Of a DNA stretch of 64,000 bases, positions 10,761-23,040 are shown in pieces. Both the position numbers and the translations under genes were made by a program. The stretch's first letter is position 1; every line of letters starts with the position of its first letter. This DNA comes from Zeugodacus cucurbitae (lineage: Eukaryota; Arthropoda; Insecta; Diptera; Tephritidae), in the NCBI RefSeq assembly GCF_028554725.1, contig NC_071669.1, forward strand, positions 4,355,501-4,419,500, in the 5' to 3' direction. The notes beneath the pieces are model-generated. The model searched no databases. It worked only from the letters and a program-made list of their open reading frames with translations, and was not told the origin of the DNA.

Positions 10761-11879
10761 CTAACTTAGCTGAAAAAACTATTTAGAAATCCATACTTTT
10801 ACTCTACTGCCAATTAAAATTTTCCCTCAAACATCAATAACCTCACCGCTGCTAACGATTTCTCGTACACTTTTTAAATGGTCAAAGCAAATGGGGTCAT
10901 TTGAGGGGAAAAAGTAAACCTTGAGGTTAGAAAAAGTGGTGCACCAAAGCAAAGAACAACATTGACAGCAAGTGATTGGCGACAGATTTTCGCTTACCAA
11001 CTCTTCATATGTTATATAAAATGCAAAAGAGCAATTGCCGTGGTACACACACTGCCTGCGCGCTAAAAAGTATGCTATGCCAACAGAGCAATATGTGTAT
11101 GGCGCACGTTTCTCATATCCTTCAATGAAAATTGTTGCTCCATCAATGTTTTGTGTTCATTTTACGTGTGCATATGTGTGCTGTAAGTGATTTCCATTTG
11201 TTGTAGTCAATGGCTCGCCACTTCGCCAAACTTGTTTGTGGCGCAAAACTGGTGAAAACTATTTCCGCTCATATATATTTTATGTGCCACACATGCGGAA
11301 ACTATTTTATTTTTATTTTCATTTACTTCCTTCAGCTTTGAACGCTAAATAAAAATAAAATATTTACAGCGCCGTCCAACGCTCAGATCGCTCGCTGCAT
11401 TGGAACGGATTTTCCGTATGCATTTTTCAAATTTCTCTGCTCTTGTCTATCCCTTCCCCGCCGCCGTTATTTGTCGCGTTTTTCTCGTTCAGTAAGCGGC
11501 TTTTATTGGAAATGCATTTTATGCGTCAGCTTTTTGGCGTTTGCGATTTTTTTGCGTTTTCTCTCAGACCTGCAGTGCGTATCAGGAATTTGTGCTTCTC
11601 TGCTGCGGGCTCTAGCGCACAGTTTCTCATTTCCCGCATATGCTGGATTGCCAGTTCGCTTCGATAATCCAAAATCGAGCCGTAGTTTATTGGATTTTGC
11701 TTGGTTGCAGTTAAAGGCACTGTGTCTATGTTGAATGTAAATTGTTTTTATTGTTGTTGGGATTGTACTTAAATTGGTTCTTAAGTTATTTTCAGAATCT
11801 GTAGTTCATCGTCGAACTTATCCTTAAATATAGATATTTTTGGACATTTTTGGTATACAAATCTCTGTGACCTTGTAAA
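10761..11879. other. Non-repetitive stretch, no gene supported
   Basis: Includes a modestly GC-richer part at 11360-11720 with overlapping short frames on both strands, none convincing. No splice or promoter arrangement was recognised. Confidence 0.5.
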
Positions 11880-13680
11880 AGTGACCTATAATTTATTATG
11901 AAACTTAAGGCAGTAGTCTGCTTTAGAAGCCGAAAAAAAGCGTTTTTTTAGCAATTTTTTTTAAAGGGAAGGAAATGATTGCGGTAAGCGGAATTTTTAG
12001 ACGATAGTGTACTATATTTAAGGCTTAAAAAACAATATTTATTATTAAAAAATATTGAAATTTTTTCAAAGTTGTAAGTATTTTTCTGGAGCGCCTGGAG
12101 TCTACACTTGTAAATCGGTGCCGGTGATGCAGGTCGTGCTTTGCATCTGAAACAGTAGAACCAATTTTTTTTTTTTTAATTTTTATAAGTTTCTTTTCTT
12201 TATGAACTAAAAAAATACCGAAGAAGTTATAAAATACCAAATTTTTTCGAAGTTTGAAAAAAAAATTCACTTTAAATTGCAAAACAAGTAGTTTAAATAA
12301 TACTTTTGTCCAACTTTTTTAGTTCAAATAGAAGATAATTCAATACTGAAGCAAGATCACTTTAGTTTTTTTCGATCGGACATATATTCTTTTCGCTATC
12401 GCCGGCACCGGTTTCTAACACTTGTGAAAAATGAAAACTCGAGAAAACGCGCTTTAAAGTCTGCCTGAGCATTCGCACCTGCTCGACGCTCGGCCACTAA
12501 AACTGCTCTAGCTTCGAAAATATGTCGAATTGGCCTCTGGAATTTTAAAGACATATTATTGGATAGTTTTGGAAGAGATTTAAAACAAAAAAAATCTATT
12601 TTTTGAAGCCTGTAAAGCAGACTACTGCCTTAAGTTATGTTACGTTATGTTATCGATTTGTTAAGTTATGTTATGTAGTATTATGTTAGATTAGACCAAA
12701 TATGTAAAAGTGAAAGTGAAGATTTCTTATAAAACGTATGTTATGTTATGTTAAGTTACGGTATGCTATGTTACGTTACGTTATGCTATGTCCTTTTTTG
12801 TTAGATTAGGCCTAAAAATAGTGAAAAATAATTAACTATGAAACTTAAGTTATGCTTTGGTTATGCTAAGTTATTTGTATGCTGTGTTATGTCATGGTTT
12901 ATGTTATGTAATTTGTGTTATATTATGTATTATTATGTTGGATTAAACCAAAAAAATTTAAAAAAATAATTTATGAAATTTAAGTTATGTTAAGTTATGG
13001 TATGCTATGTTATGTTATGTACTATTATGTTAGATAAGCACAAATAAAAGTAAAAGTGAAGATTTATTATGAAACTTAAGTTATGTTAGGGTTATGTTAA
13101 GTTATGTTATGCTATGTTACGTTATGTTATGTTGTACTATATTATGTATTTTTCTGTTAGATTAGAACAAAAATAGTGAAAAAGAATTAATTATGAAACT
13201 TAAGTTATGCCATCGTTATGTTAAGTTATGTTTATGCTATGTTATGCTTTGATACGTCATGTTATTTTGTATTATGTTATGTACTATTATGTCTGATTAA
13301 ACCAAAAAAAGAAAAAATTAAATAATTTATGAAACTTAAGTTAAGTTATGTTATGTTATGTTAAGTTATGGTATGCTGTGTTACGTTATGTTATGTGGTA
13401 TTATGTTAGATAAGAGCAAATAAAAGGGACAACTAATTTAGTGTGAAACTTAAAAGCTTATGCTATGCTATGTTATGTTATGTTATGCTACGTTATGTTA
13501 TGCTAAATCTGAAATTTAATTTATTATGACATTTAAGTTATGTTAAGTTAAGTTAAGTTATGTTAAGTTAAGTTAAGTTATCTTATGGTATGCTGTGTTA
13601 TGCTATGCTGTTCTATGTTAAGTTATGTTATACTATGCTGTTCTATGTTAAGTTATGTTATGCTATGTTATATAATGTTT
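11880..13680 (+). repeat. TTATG/TTAAG array with higher-order units
   Basis: Long runs of TTATGTTA, TTAAGTTA and GCTATG pentamer-like words. A phrase like ATTATGAAACTTAAGTTATG recurs near 12833, 12968, 13069, 13190, 13327, 13442 and 13524, with GATTAGACCAAA-type spacers, giving a loose higher-order period of roughly 85-140 bp. One further copy at about 11893 is cut by the element at 11909-12629. Confidence 0.85.
11909..12629 (+). mobile_element. TTAA-flanked inverted-repeat element, copy 1
   Basis: Terminal inverted repeats run GGCAGTAGTCTGCTTTA at the left and TAAAGCAGACTACTGCC at the right, then extend through AGAAGCC/AGGC-like bases. TTAA lies directly outside each end (11905-11908 and 12630-12633). 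The host array provides an empty-site relative (GAAACTTAAGTTATG near 13073), which supports TTAA duplication on insertion. There is no coding capacity, so this is a MITE-like element. TTAA duplication is typical of the piggyBac superfamily, but the termini do not match canonical piggyBac ends. Confidence 0.85.
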
Positions 13681-14788
13681 TCCTATTTTAAAATAAAATT
13701 TTAGTTTTTTAATTGTCTCAGCGGTATATCTAATAATAAGAAAAAAATATTGCTCAACATAATATTTGTTCAATTACCATTATTATAATTCCTGAAATAT
13801 TTCTCCATTTACCGAAATATAAAAATATCATTTAATGATACTTAATGAGCTTTTAATAAAACCATTTATTTAACCCAAATAAATTTACTGCAATAAATCA
13901 TAAAATACATGCCATATGTATTAATGCATTTGCAATTTACTACTCGAACTAAGCAAACTCGCTCCCACAAACACATTCATATGCATATTGCATGCTTAAT
14001 GCGCGAAATATTTATTTAATACACAATAATTGCCTCGAAAAAAATTTGCATTATTAGCGTGTAATTTACAAGCGATATTCTAGCCAGTAAAAAATTATAA
14101 AAAATAATAATAATGCTAATAGAAATTAATTACATATCAGCTTACACAATAGCTGCGACTATTATACACAAGTGTTAAAATAATTTTTTTTCTATTTTCT
14201 TGTTGTTTTTATAAATTTTAATTAAGCATTTATTGAAAAATGCCAACCAAACCGAGTTGATTAAGTTGTTACCATTAGCTAAATGTAAATTATTACAAAA
14301 GCGCTTGTTGTTCTTATTGTTGTTGTTGTTGTGCTAGCTATTATGGCTTGTTAAGCAAGCACACATCCATACATACACACATATATACATACATATATGT
14401 ATGTATTAAATTCCAAGTGCTATTAAATTACATACATATTTGCCTCACCAACCGAACAGTAGGTTTAGCGGCGCACAGGGCGTATGAGTGATGCACTTAA
14501 TTGAATTCCATATTTGTTAATGTACAATATACAAATATATGCATATGTAAATGTAAATGTGCGTTTTGTATTCAAACCATTGTAATTGCAGCATGTTTAC
14601 AATTACACTAAAGGTATTAATTATTGCTTACAGTATATGGGTAGATTAGTGCTTGGTTGTGTGGCGAATGTGGCGTTGCTAGACAACACGGCGTATACGC
14701 AACATTTACGTATGAAGGTTCTATGACGAGTAAAAGAGCGAGTATGAAAGATGTAGGCAATCTAGATAATATTTAAGCTGTTGTTCCT
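13681..14788. other. Non-repetitive AT-rich stretch
   Basis: Contains a palindromic (CATA)/(TATG) microsatellite-like run near 14365-14405 and GTTGTTGTT runs near 14320. No gene seen. Confidence 0.5.
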
Positions 14789-14849
14789 ATATTATTTCGA
14801 TTGTAGAATATATTTTTGCTGATTTTAGAAGTTTAAATATTCAACGATA

Positions 14850-16223
14850 GGTGGGTTCCAAAATTTCAAAATTTGAAAAAAAAATTTTTGTCTTAATAAT
14901 TTTAATTAATTTTTTTTTCTCAACTTTTGTCTTATATTGCAATTTTTTTAAAATATTATCCAAAAATTTCAATACAATCCGAGTAATATTCTAAGGTATA
15001 TACCCTTTGGAAGTTCCGCCCATCAGACCCCGTCGGTATAAATGTAAAACTTTAAACGCATTTATTAAAAAAAAAAAATTTCAAGTCGATTTTTTTCAAA
15101 TTTTGCACAAATCTTTGGAATAATATTATCTAGAATTTTTTTTATGTTTTTTACAACTATTTTTTTTCGAGCCCACATATGGCGAAATTTTGACCAAAAA
15201 GAGTTTTTGGTTCAAATTCTGTCAAAAATTAAAATTTCAATATTTTCTTTTTTCCTTCGTTCTTTAATGTACTGTGAACCAATCATGAGTTATGATGTCC
15301 CCTGTAAGATCTTTTTTTTGGCCATGTCATCGTAGATGAGGTGCCAAGGGCTGATTTTCGGAATTTTTAAATAAAAATTTTACAAAATACTGTTGCAATA
15401 TGTATCTTTGATATGCTGGACTGTTTAAGGCGGTCATCTGCTTTACAGGCTTCAAAAAATCGATTTTTTTGTTTTGTTTTAAATCTCTTCCAAAACTATC
15501 CAATAATATGTCTTTAAAATTCCAGAGACCAATTCGACATATTTTCGAAGCTAGAGCAGTTTTAGTGGCCGAACGTCGAGCAGGTGCGAATGCTCAGGCA
15601 GACTTTAAAGCGCGTTTTCTCGAGTTTTCATTTTCACAAGTGTTAGAAAACGGTGCCGGCGATTGCAAAAAGAATATATGTCCGATCGAAAAAAACCAAA
15701 GTGATCTAGGTTCAGTATTAAATTGGACAATTGGACAAAAGTATTATTTAAACTACTTGTGTTGCAACTTAAAGTCAATTTTTTTTCTTAAAAAAGTGAT
15801 GTTTTTTTTTTTAAACTTCGAAAAAATTTAGAATTTTATAACTTCTTCGGTATTTTTTTGTTCATAAAGAAATAAAACTTATAAAATTAAAAATAAAATT
15901 GGTTCGACTGTTTCAGATGCATCGCACGACCTCCATCACCTGCATCCATTTACAACTGCAGACTCCAGGCACTCTAGAAAAATACTTACAACTTTGAAAA
16001 AATTTCAATATTTTTTAATAATAAATATTGTTTTTTTAAGCCTTAAATATAGTACACTATCGTCTAAAAATTCCGCTTACCGCAATCATTTCCTTCCCTT
16101 TCAAAAAAAAAAAAATGCCTCAAAAACGCTTTTTTCGGCTTCTAAAGCAGACTACTACCTTTAATGAAAATTAAATTAATTTTAAAATAATTTTAAAAAT
16201 TGTTTTTGGCCTCTGAAACTCAC
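14850..16223 (-). mobile_element. GGTGGG-ended inverted-repeat element, copy A, interrupted
   Basis: Begins TA then GGTGGGTTC at 14848-14858. Its body matches, on the opposite strand, the element at 29747-30318 (shared CTTTGATATGCTG, TTTTACAAAATACTG and GAGGTGCCAA-like words). At 15428 it is broken by a TTAA-type element and resumes at 16160 (TTTAATGAAAA...) to a decayed end near CTGAAACTCAC (16213-16222). No coding capacity. Confidence 0.7.
15429..16159 (-). mobile_element. TTAA-flanked inverted-repeat element, copy 2 (inverted)
   Basis: Same family as 11909-12629 in the opposite orientation: it starts GGCGGTCATCTGCTTTACAGG and ends CTAAAGCAGACTACTACC. Interior matches include the AAACGCG/CTTTAAAG block and the CCGCTTACCGCAATCATTTCC block. 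The flanks read TTTAA on both sides. It is inserted inside the GGTGGG element, so it is the younger of the two. Confidence 0.85.
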
Positions 16224-16339
16224 AAAACTCCTTAAAGAGAAAGTTTGAAGGTTGTGGGCTAACTAGTTATATTTATGGCATTATTTCGATTGTGAAATAT
16301 ATTTTTCTGATTTTAGAAATTTAAATATTTGATGATAGT

Positions 16340-17860
16340 CGCCGAATTGAGCTTTTGACACTTCCGATGATATCATCAAATGGCTTGATAATATTTTTAC
16401 ATTCATCGAAACAGCTAGTAATCTTATAATCTTCAAAAATTCTCTAGAGAATATAGAAATCACACATTTAAATTAGTTTTTAACTAACAACTATCAGTTT
16501 TTTCTTATAAAATATTTCATACATTTTTAATGAGCGAAATTACTTTAGCCTTCAAACATTTACTCCTTGCCATTTTTCTGGGTTAAGCATTTGTTGCTTT
16601 TTACTTTTCTTATAATTAAATATTAAAAATATGCAAACACATACATATAAAAAAGCAACAGAGCAGAACGGTATGCCGTCACCTTCAATTTAAATGCATG
16701 TGAATACTAAATGCAACTACAACAACAACTACTAGTAGACTAAGACTCACGCAGGTAGTGGCGCTAGCACTTACTCACACATACATTTCTCAGTGCTCAC
16801 AAGACCCAAACCAGCGCTGTCCATCACTCGCCAAAAACTTAGCTGCTAAACTAAAACTAAAATCTAGCACTTCAACTCACTTGCGCCTCATTGCATAATG
16901 CATAATGCAACACCTTCGAATGCAACTGTATATTTATATGCTGGTATACATATATATAGTATACAAGAGTATATGTGTTAGTATGAGTTTGACGTGGCAT
17001 GCAACCAAAGTGTGATCTACGGCACATCAACAGTCTTGTGGCAGGGTGTGGTTTAAACAGTTACCTGGTTACTCGACGTTTTAGTGCTGATGTTGACACA
17101 TACACATACACACATACACACATATATACTCTCATATATATCTCACACACTCACCTATAATGCAGCTCAGTTGCCTCCTAATATCACACCTCAAGCGTTT
17201 GCTTGCCTTAAATACAATTTATGTATGCTTTGCTTAGCTTAGCTGAGCTTGCTTTGGTATACATTTGTGTGTGTGTAGACTTCACAGTTGCTCTGTGTGT
17301 GTGTTTGTGGTCTTTACTCTTTCCCTCTGTTTGTGTATGTATGTGTGCTCTCCCTGCTAAACCGCCTGCTGTTCGTGGTTAACACTACTGTCTCGCATTG
17401 TTGTATGTTCGCTTGGTCAATGGCATACATTTTGGTTGTGGCATAAACACCGGTTGCCAGCGCAACAGCTTTACGGTCATTTACCTCAAAATAAATATCA
17501 ACGCAAAACAAATCACAAATCGTACAAATACAAATACAATTCAATATTTGGATTGTAAATTCGAAAAATACAAAAGCACATACAAAAACACACACAGCTA
17601 TATATTTTTAATGCTGTGCAGTTGAAATTGATGATTGCGGTTGCACTTTATTTGCAGGCATAAATTTTGATTTGGCATTTTCTGACGCGTGCAACAGCTA
17701 CTGTGTGTGTTGTGTTTGCCTAATGGCTGGATTTGTTGTTGGTTTATTTAAATTGGTTATCATAGGTTGCACTAAATTTAAATTAGTCTTTATTTGATTT
17801 CAGGTTAGAAGAATAATAGTAGTAATTAGCTTCATAGACTCTTAAGAAAGGTAAACTACC
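16340..17860. other. Non-repetitive stretch, no gene supported
   Basis: Contains CA/TA microsatellite-like runs (17095-17150, 17265-17345). Short overlapping frames near 17314-17625 look like chance. Nothing recognised. Confidence 0.5.
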
Positions 17861-17866
17861 AGCTTT

Positions 17867-18231
17867 GAGGTGTGTTCAAAAAATAACGGGAATTTTGGTT
17901 TTTGAAAAAAAAATATTATTCATTCGTCTAGTTTAATATTGTTAACTTCAGATTAGTTCGCTTTCTATAAGTACATTTAACCCCATCAGATCAGTATTTT
18001 GAGATAACCTCAGAAAACCAATATGGCGGACAGCGATTTTTAAAATTAATTCTGTGTTAAAAAAATAACGGGAATTTTGGTTTTTGAAAAAAAAAATATT
18101 ATTCATACATTTAGATTAATATTGTCAACTTCAGGTGAGTTCACATTCGATAAGCCCATTTAACCCCATCAGACCAGTGTTTTGAGATAACCCCAAATAA
18201 CCAATATGGCAAACAGCGATTTTTTAAATTC
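17867..18231 (+). repeat. Tandem duplication (about 182 bp) of a mariner end plus flank
   Basis: Two head-to-tail units each start with the mariner terminal phrase GTGTT(C)AAAAAATAACGGG, at about 17870 and 18052, and continue through TTTAACCCCATCAGA and CCAATATGGC. The mariner end matches those at 41448, 48715 and 51816, but the body does not encode transposase, so only the terminus was captured. Confidence 0.8.
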
Positions 18232-18248
18232 ATCGGATTCGCTTGAAA

Positions 18249-18990
18249 CTCGCTACTCGGGTGTTTTCGGTGCTACAAATTACGAATCAGGTTTTGGTTT
18301 TTCAAAACTCAAAATGGCGGACCCAATATGGCCGACGATTTTTTGAAAAATTCATCGGAATCACTTGAATCTCGTTACTCGGGGATTCTCGGGGTCGCTG
18401 ATTACAAAAAAATTTTTTGTGTGGCTATATAATTAACAAAAGTTAGGTTATGTCGAAGAGGAAATAGGATGTTGTTTTTTTTTTTACTAGACATCACTGA
18501 GCAAAAGCGTCAACACATTCTGTGTACAGTTCTAGAACTCAAGGCTCTTGAATGTCTTCATTTCGAAACTAGTAGCTGATACCGAGCTGTCATTAATGAG
18601 TGGATGAAGGAAATAGGATGTTGTTGCTTTATACTAGAGCTCGCTACTCGGGTGTTTTCGGTGTTACAGATTACGAATCCGGTTTCGGTTTTTCAAACTT
18701 CAAAATGACGGACCCAATATGGTCGATGTTTTTTTTTGAAAAGTTCATCGGAATCACTTGAATCTCGTTACTCGGGGGTTCTTAGGGTCGCTGATTACAA
18801 AAAAAAGTTGTGTGGCTGTATAATTAACAAAAGTTAGGTTAGGTCGGAGAGGAGATAGGATGTTGTTGTTTTATACTAGAGATCACTGAGCAAAAGAGTC
18901 AACACATGCTAGGTACAGTTATAGAATAGCAGCATCTTGAAGTATCATCATTTCGGAAATAGTAGCAGATACCGAACTGTAATTGAGAGG
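18249..18990 (+). repeat. Tandem duplication, period about 391 bp
   Basis: CTCGCTACTCGGGTGTTTTCGG occurs at 18249 and again at 18640 (391 bp apart), and the following 350 bp match closely (ATTAACAAAAGTTAGGTTA, ATAGGATGTTGTT, TCACTGAGCAAAAG, GTAGCAGATACCGA in both). No coding potential recognised. Confidence 0.85.
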
Positions 18991-19070
18991 TACCGAGGTT
19001 CTAAAACTCTCAATAAATCACTGTAATACCATTTTCCAAAATCTTTAAACTGAAAGCTTCACACATTCTT

Positions 19071-19073
<3 letters not shown>

Positions 19074-19111
<38 letters not shown>
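19074..19111 (+). repeat. CT dinucleotide microsatellite
   Basis: An uninterrupted run of CT of about 36 bases. In flies such runs can bind GAGA factor, but no promoter is visible beside it. Confidence 0.9.
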
Positions 19112-19113
<2 letters not shown>

Positions 19114-20280
19114 TACACTTCCCTAATATTTATTTGCTTTTATTATCGGTTAGCAAATTGCCCACAACATACTTCGCCGCTCTTCCTCTCCTCAAGCGCT
19201 CTAACTTTCTTGCAATTTGTTGCCAAGACACACATTTATGTTCGTTTGTAAGTTAAAAACTTGTTAACGCACACAACATCAACAACAACAAACATGTGTG
19301 CTTATACTTTTAAAGTAGTGTAAGTAATTTTCTTATTTAGTTAGACTAGGAGACAGGCTATAAAGTTCGAAATGCACTAGCGCTGTAGCAGCTTAGGGAA
19401 TAAAGTTTGCGCTGTGAGTGAGAGCCAATTTTAGTTTGAGTAATGGTGAAGAAGGTGAAAGGGTTTACATGCCGTAGTAAATATATAAAAATACCTCTCT
19501 AAGTATACCTGCTATCCGGAGGGTCAGCCACCACTACTAGTCTCAAAATAATATTTTTTTCTCTTTTTACACTAACAAACTATAGCACTAAACTATATAT
19601 GAAATATGACATTCTTCACAAGTTTTTTAGCCGCCTTTGTATTGAGTGCAACAACACTCATCCTCGCAGAAGAACTAATTTTCTGCCTTACTTTTCCACT
19701 TATCCCACTTACTTAAGTGTCTCGTGTTTTCTTTTTGCTTCGTTTTGCTTTTAAAGTTTTCCACAAAGCATTTGTTGGTTTTATGCTACATATATATTGG
19801 GTTTTGTCATCAATTTCTTTCTTCACACATATACATTATTACAATAACAACAATAATAATATTCGTTTCCAGACGCTTGGTTAAGTGAATTGTATGTGAC
19901 TTTTATTTTATTTACACTTGAGATAGATTTGCGGTACAACTGAAAGCCGGAAACGGAAGTTGATTGTGAAGTAGAGGCAGAGAAAGGAATGAAAGAAATA
20001 TATTTGAAGGAAGCCTGATAGATATATCAATATTATTTATATTTCGAGGGGTTTGAATGTACTTATTGCCAAGAAATAGTGGAAGAAGATAAACTTGTTG
20101 TTAAAGTCTTAATAGTATTCTTCAGACAAGGGAAACGTTGTCCATTGTAAAAATTTAACAGCCCTTGATCAGAGTTTTGGAAAGTGCAACAATGATTGTT
20201 GATTAATAACACCGGCCAACACTCAATTTGCTTCTTTGAATTTACCAATGATTTCATGATATAGCTTTTTGATACCCTCC
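19112..20280. other. Non-repetitive stretch, no gene supported
   Basis: Ordinary AT-rich DNA with scattered CAACAA runs. No splice, promoter or coding signal stands out. Confidence 0.5.
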
Positions 20281-20479
20281 ACTTAACTTATGGCCTAAAA
20301 AAATTAGTGGAGGATAGGTTAGATTAGGATAGGTACGAAGGCTGTTTCCCTATACAGGGGACCCAGACTATCGAGAGCAGTCCTTTGTGATACCGTAAAA
20401 TTCAACCACCTCACTTATTTATGAATCGACAAAGCGCTTAGAATCTACCACAAATCTGCAGAGGTTTTTAACTTCTGTA

Positions 20480-21170
20480 TCAGATAAAGTTATATCCAAG
20501 GATTTTTTGTCTAGATCTCGCAAAGGCGGGACATTCCAAAAGAAAATGCTGGGAGGATTCTACTTCACCTTCTTCTAGGCAGCTTTTGCAGCTAGCATCT
20601 GGTAAAATTTTTAATTTGACCGCGTGAGTCCCGATGGGACAATGGCCAGTTAGAACACCTATAACTTGGGAAAGATTGATCTTGTTTAGGGCAAAGAGTT
20701 CCCTTGACCTCTTGCGATTTACTTTGGGCCAGAATGATCTTGCGACAGAACAGGTGCTAGTGACTGTCCAGCGCCTGCTCAGTTCAGCTGTGACCCATTC
20801 ATCCAGAAGCAAGTTGCAAGAGGACAGCGGCGCTCCTATTTGTTCCCATTCCAAAAGAAGTGCCTAGCCTAGCAAGCTCGTCAGCCTTGCAGTTTCCTGC
20901 AATTCCGCTGTGACCAGGCACCGAAAACTAGTATGATAGCAAAGTGCTCCGATGCAACTGATAACGAGGACTGGCAATCCTTTACCAGCCTGGAGCGCAC
21001 AGTCATTGAGCTTAAGGCTAATATTGCCGCCCTACTATCAGAGTGGATCGTCACCTTTCTGAAAGCTGCTGCACTCCGCAGCAGTGAATCCGCTGCAACC
21101 TTTATGGCCGCCACTTCTGCTTGAAACACGCTACAATGGTCCGAAAGCCTGAAGCTGAAGTTGATGAGAA
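20480..21170 (-). pseudogene. Non-LTR retrotransposon fragment: RNase H domain and C-terminal Cys motif
   Basis: Minus-strand remnant of a LINE ORF2. From the 5' side (right) it shows an RNase H domain: FQAEVAAIKVAAD with the catalytic glutamate and TIHSDSRAAI with the catalytic aspartate. Then a one-base shift occurs inside the PGHSGIAGN segment, after which KADELARLG with the last aspartate reads in another frame. A second shift precedes the 124-codon frame 20480-20854, which ends in LTGHCPIGTHA and the Cys/His cluster CKSCLEEGE...HFLLECPAF. The C-terminus runs to 20480 and 3'-UTR-like sequence continues to about 20290. It is 5' truncated (no reverse transcriptase). RNase H-bearing clades (I/R1-like or jockey relatives) fit; clade not decided. 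Confidence 0.85.
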
Positions 21171-21179
21171 GTTCCGGAC

Positions 21180-23040
21180 AATAAACTCCTTCTGATTACA
21201 GATTTGAATTCAGCGCACTGAAATTAACTAGAATCAGTTGATAAATTCAAAGAAGCAAACATTTTTTTTTTTAATTTTGTCGGGCTGTGTAATGAACCAA
21301 TGAATTATATTCTAGAATTTTTGCCTTTTTGGGGAGAGACTTTGTTAAACTAACATTTCATATTATTTTTTTAACCAAGCGCCAAAATGTAGGCAACAAA
21401 TATAGTTGTTTTGTGTATCGAAGTGAAAATGTAGTATACCCTTAGGATGGAAAGGAAAATTAGGAAATTTAAATGATCGAAGAAAACTGCGAGAACGAGA
21501 TAGTTTTGGAATACTCTGAGCACATGACTATCACTAAATTTGTTATTAGTTCAAATGTTAGCCGAAAGAAAAATTTTAAGAACATATTTTTGAATAATAC
21601 ATATAAATTCTACATAAACACATTTACCTATTCCAATTTAAAATACCTCAATTATACGCCTAAAAGTATGCAAATATTGAATATGCCAAAAGCATTGCAT
21701 ACTTCCGCTACAGTGAGTTCTATCAACCAACCAAAAAACTGACCTACATTACATGTACTATCTAATAGGGCACGTACTCCTCGCCCCTCCCAGCGCTTAC
21801 AAAACTTCCGTTAGCATGCAAATTGAAATCATAACGCATGCGATACATAATCAAATCCATTTGGCACTTTGCTGCGCCTGGGCATGCCCGCTGTTTTTGC
21901 ACATTTATTTTCGTGAGCCAACGTTACACTGTGTAACAAGTGCCCCCTAGCGGCCGGAAACTGCAATTTATTGCACATTGTAACGCGCTGTGAAAGTTTT
22001 GCTCGCACACACGAGTATTGAATTGCAAATAAACAAAACAAATGCGAGTATATGTGGTAAGTGGCATGCAACACCCACGCGAGGAGTAACAAATCGAATG
22101 TAACAGTGGGCGAAAATAAGCAAAACAAAAATAAAATTGAAAATAATATTTGCGGGCAAATTGAATCGCAACAAAAATTGGTGGCGCACGGAAATGGCGG
22201 AAAGTTACTGGCGAAATTGCTATGCAATTGAACACAGGCACACACATGGGTACCATTTTCAGATTGTATGCGAGCAGTTATATATCTGTATATACATATA
22301 TATTCCACCGACAATTTGTATTTAATTGCGTGCATACGTTCTCCATGCCCAGCAGCAACAAATTGTTATAGGCGCTCTGTATTTGTTGCTGTATTGCTGC
22401 TCGCGTGCGTGTCTCCCGTTTAATTGTATGCCTGCACACATCCACAACACACACTCATGTGACTCAGTTAATTTATCTCTTCATTTTATTTGTTTGCATG
22501 TCTGCGTATGCATATGCAAATGCCTTTCCTTTCCTTTCCTATCGGCGCTTCCTATTTATCTGTTTGCCTTTTTGCAACCAGCGCCTTTCCGTTCCCGCCA
22601 CGCTTGAGTTATGCACTCAACCTTATTTCATTCCACTTATTTAATAACTCCATTAGTCCGTTTGCCGAAGCGGGCTGTTTGTAAGGGCATTCGTCGCTGC
22701 GTCCATGGCTTGCAATGTCCACACAGTGTTGCCACATTAATATTTATGCCACATCCATTCATTTGCATTGTGCCGTGCCGTGAGTCGTTCATTTGTTGCT
22801 TTACTCCAACCACTCCCAGTGTAGCTGAGTGTGAGTAGATATTTCAAATGAGTGTGTATTCACAAATACCGGTTGCTTTGCTTTTCAGTTCGTGCTAAAA
22901 GTCCAGACTTGTTGTTAAAAGTTATTGACATTGTTAAGTATGCAAGGATTAAGTTGGATTAAGTTTTCTCTAATCCATATAAACAAAAATGTTACGGAAA
23001 ATATGGCAACTCTGTAATTTAAAAGCTGTTAATATATTTA
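21180..23040. other. Non-repetitive stretch, no gene supported
   Basis: Several overlapping frames on both strands at 21750-22840 (up to 168 codons), all Cys/His/Leu-rich, mutually overlapping and without start or splice context. The region is less AT-rich than average and could hold regulatory DNA, but no site was identified. Confidence 0.45.

Larger units (their letters stand above)
14789..16338 (+). repeat. Pair of direct repeats (about 60 bp) flanking a transposon nest
   Basis: 14789-14847 and 16273-16338 share TTATTTCGATTG, AATATATTTTT, CTGATTTTAGAA and TTTAAATATT in the same order with a few changes. The first copy abuts the GGTGGG element exactly at a TA; the second lies about 50 bp beyond its far end. 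Confidence 0.75.

Noticed and set aside
21829..22335. 168-codon minus-strand frame
   Set aside because: Overlaps several other frames on both strands; composition (Cys, Phe, His, Leu) reflects T-rich DNA; no domain.
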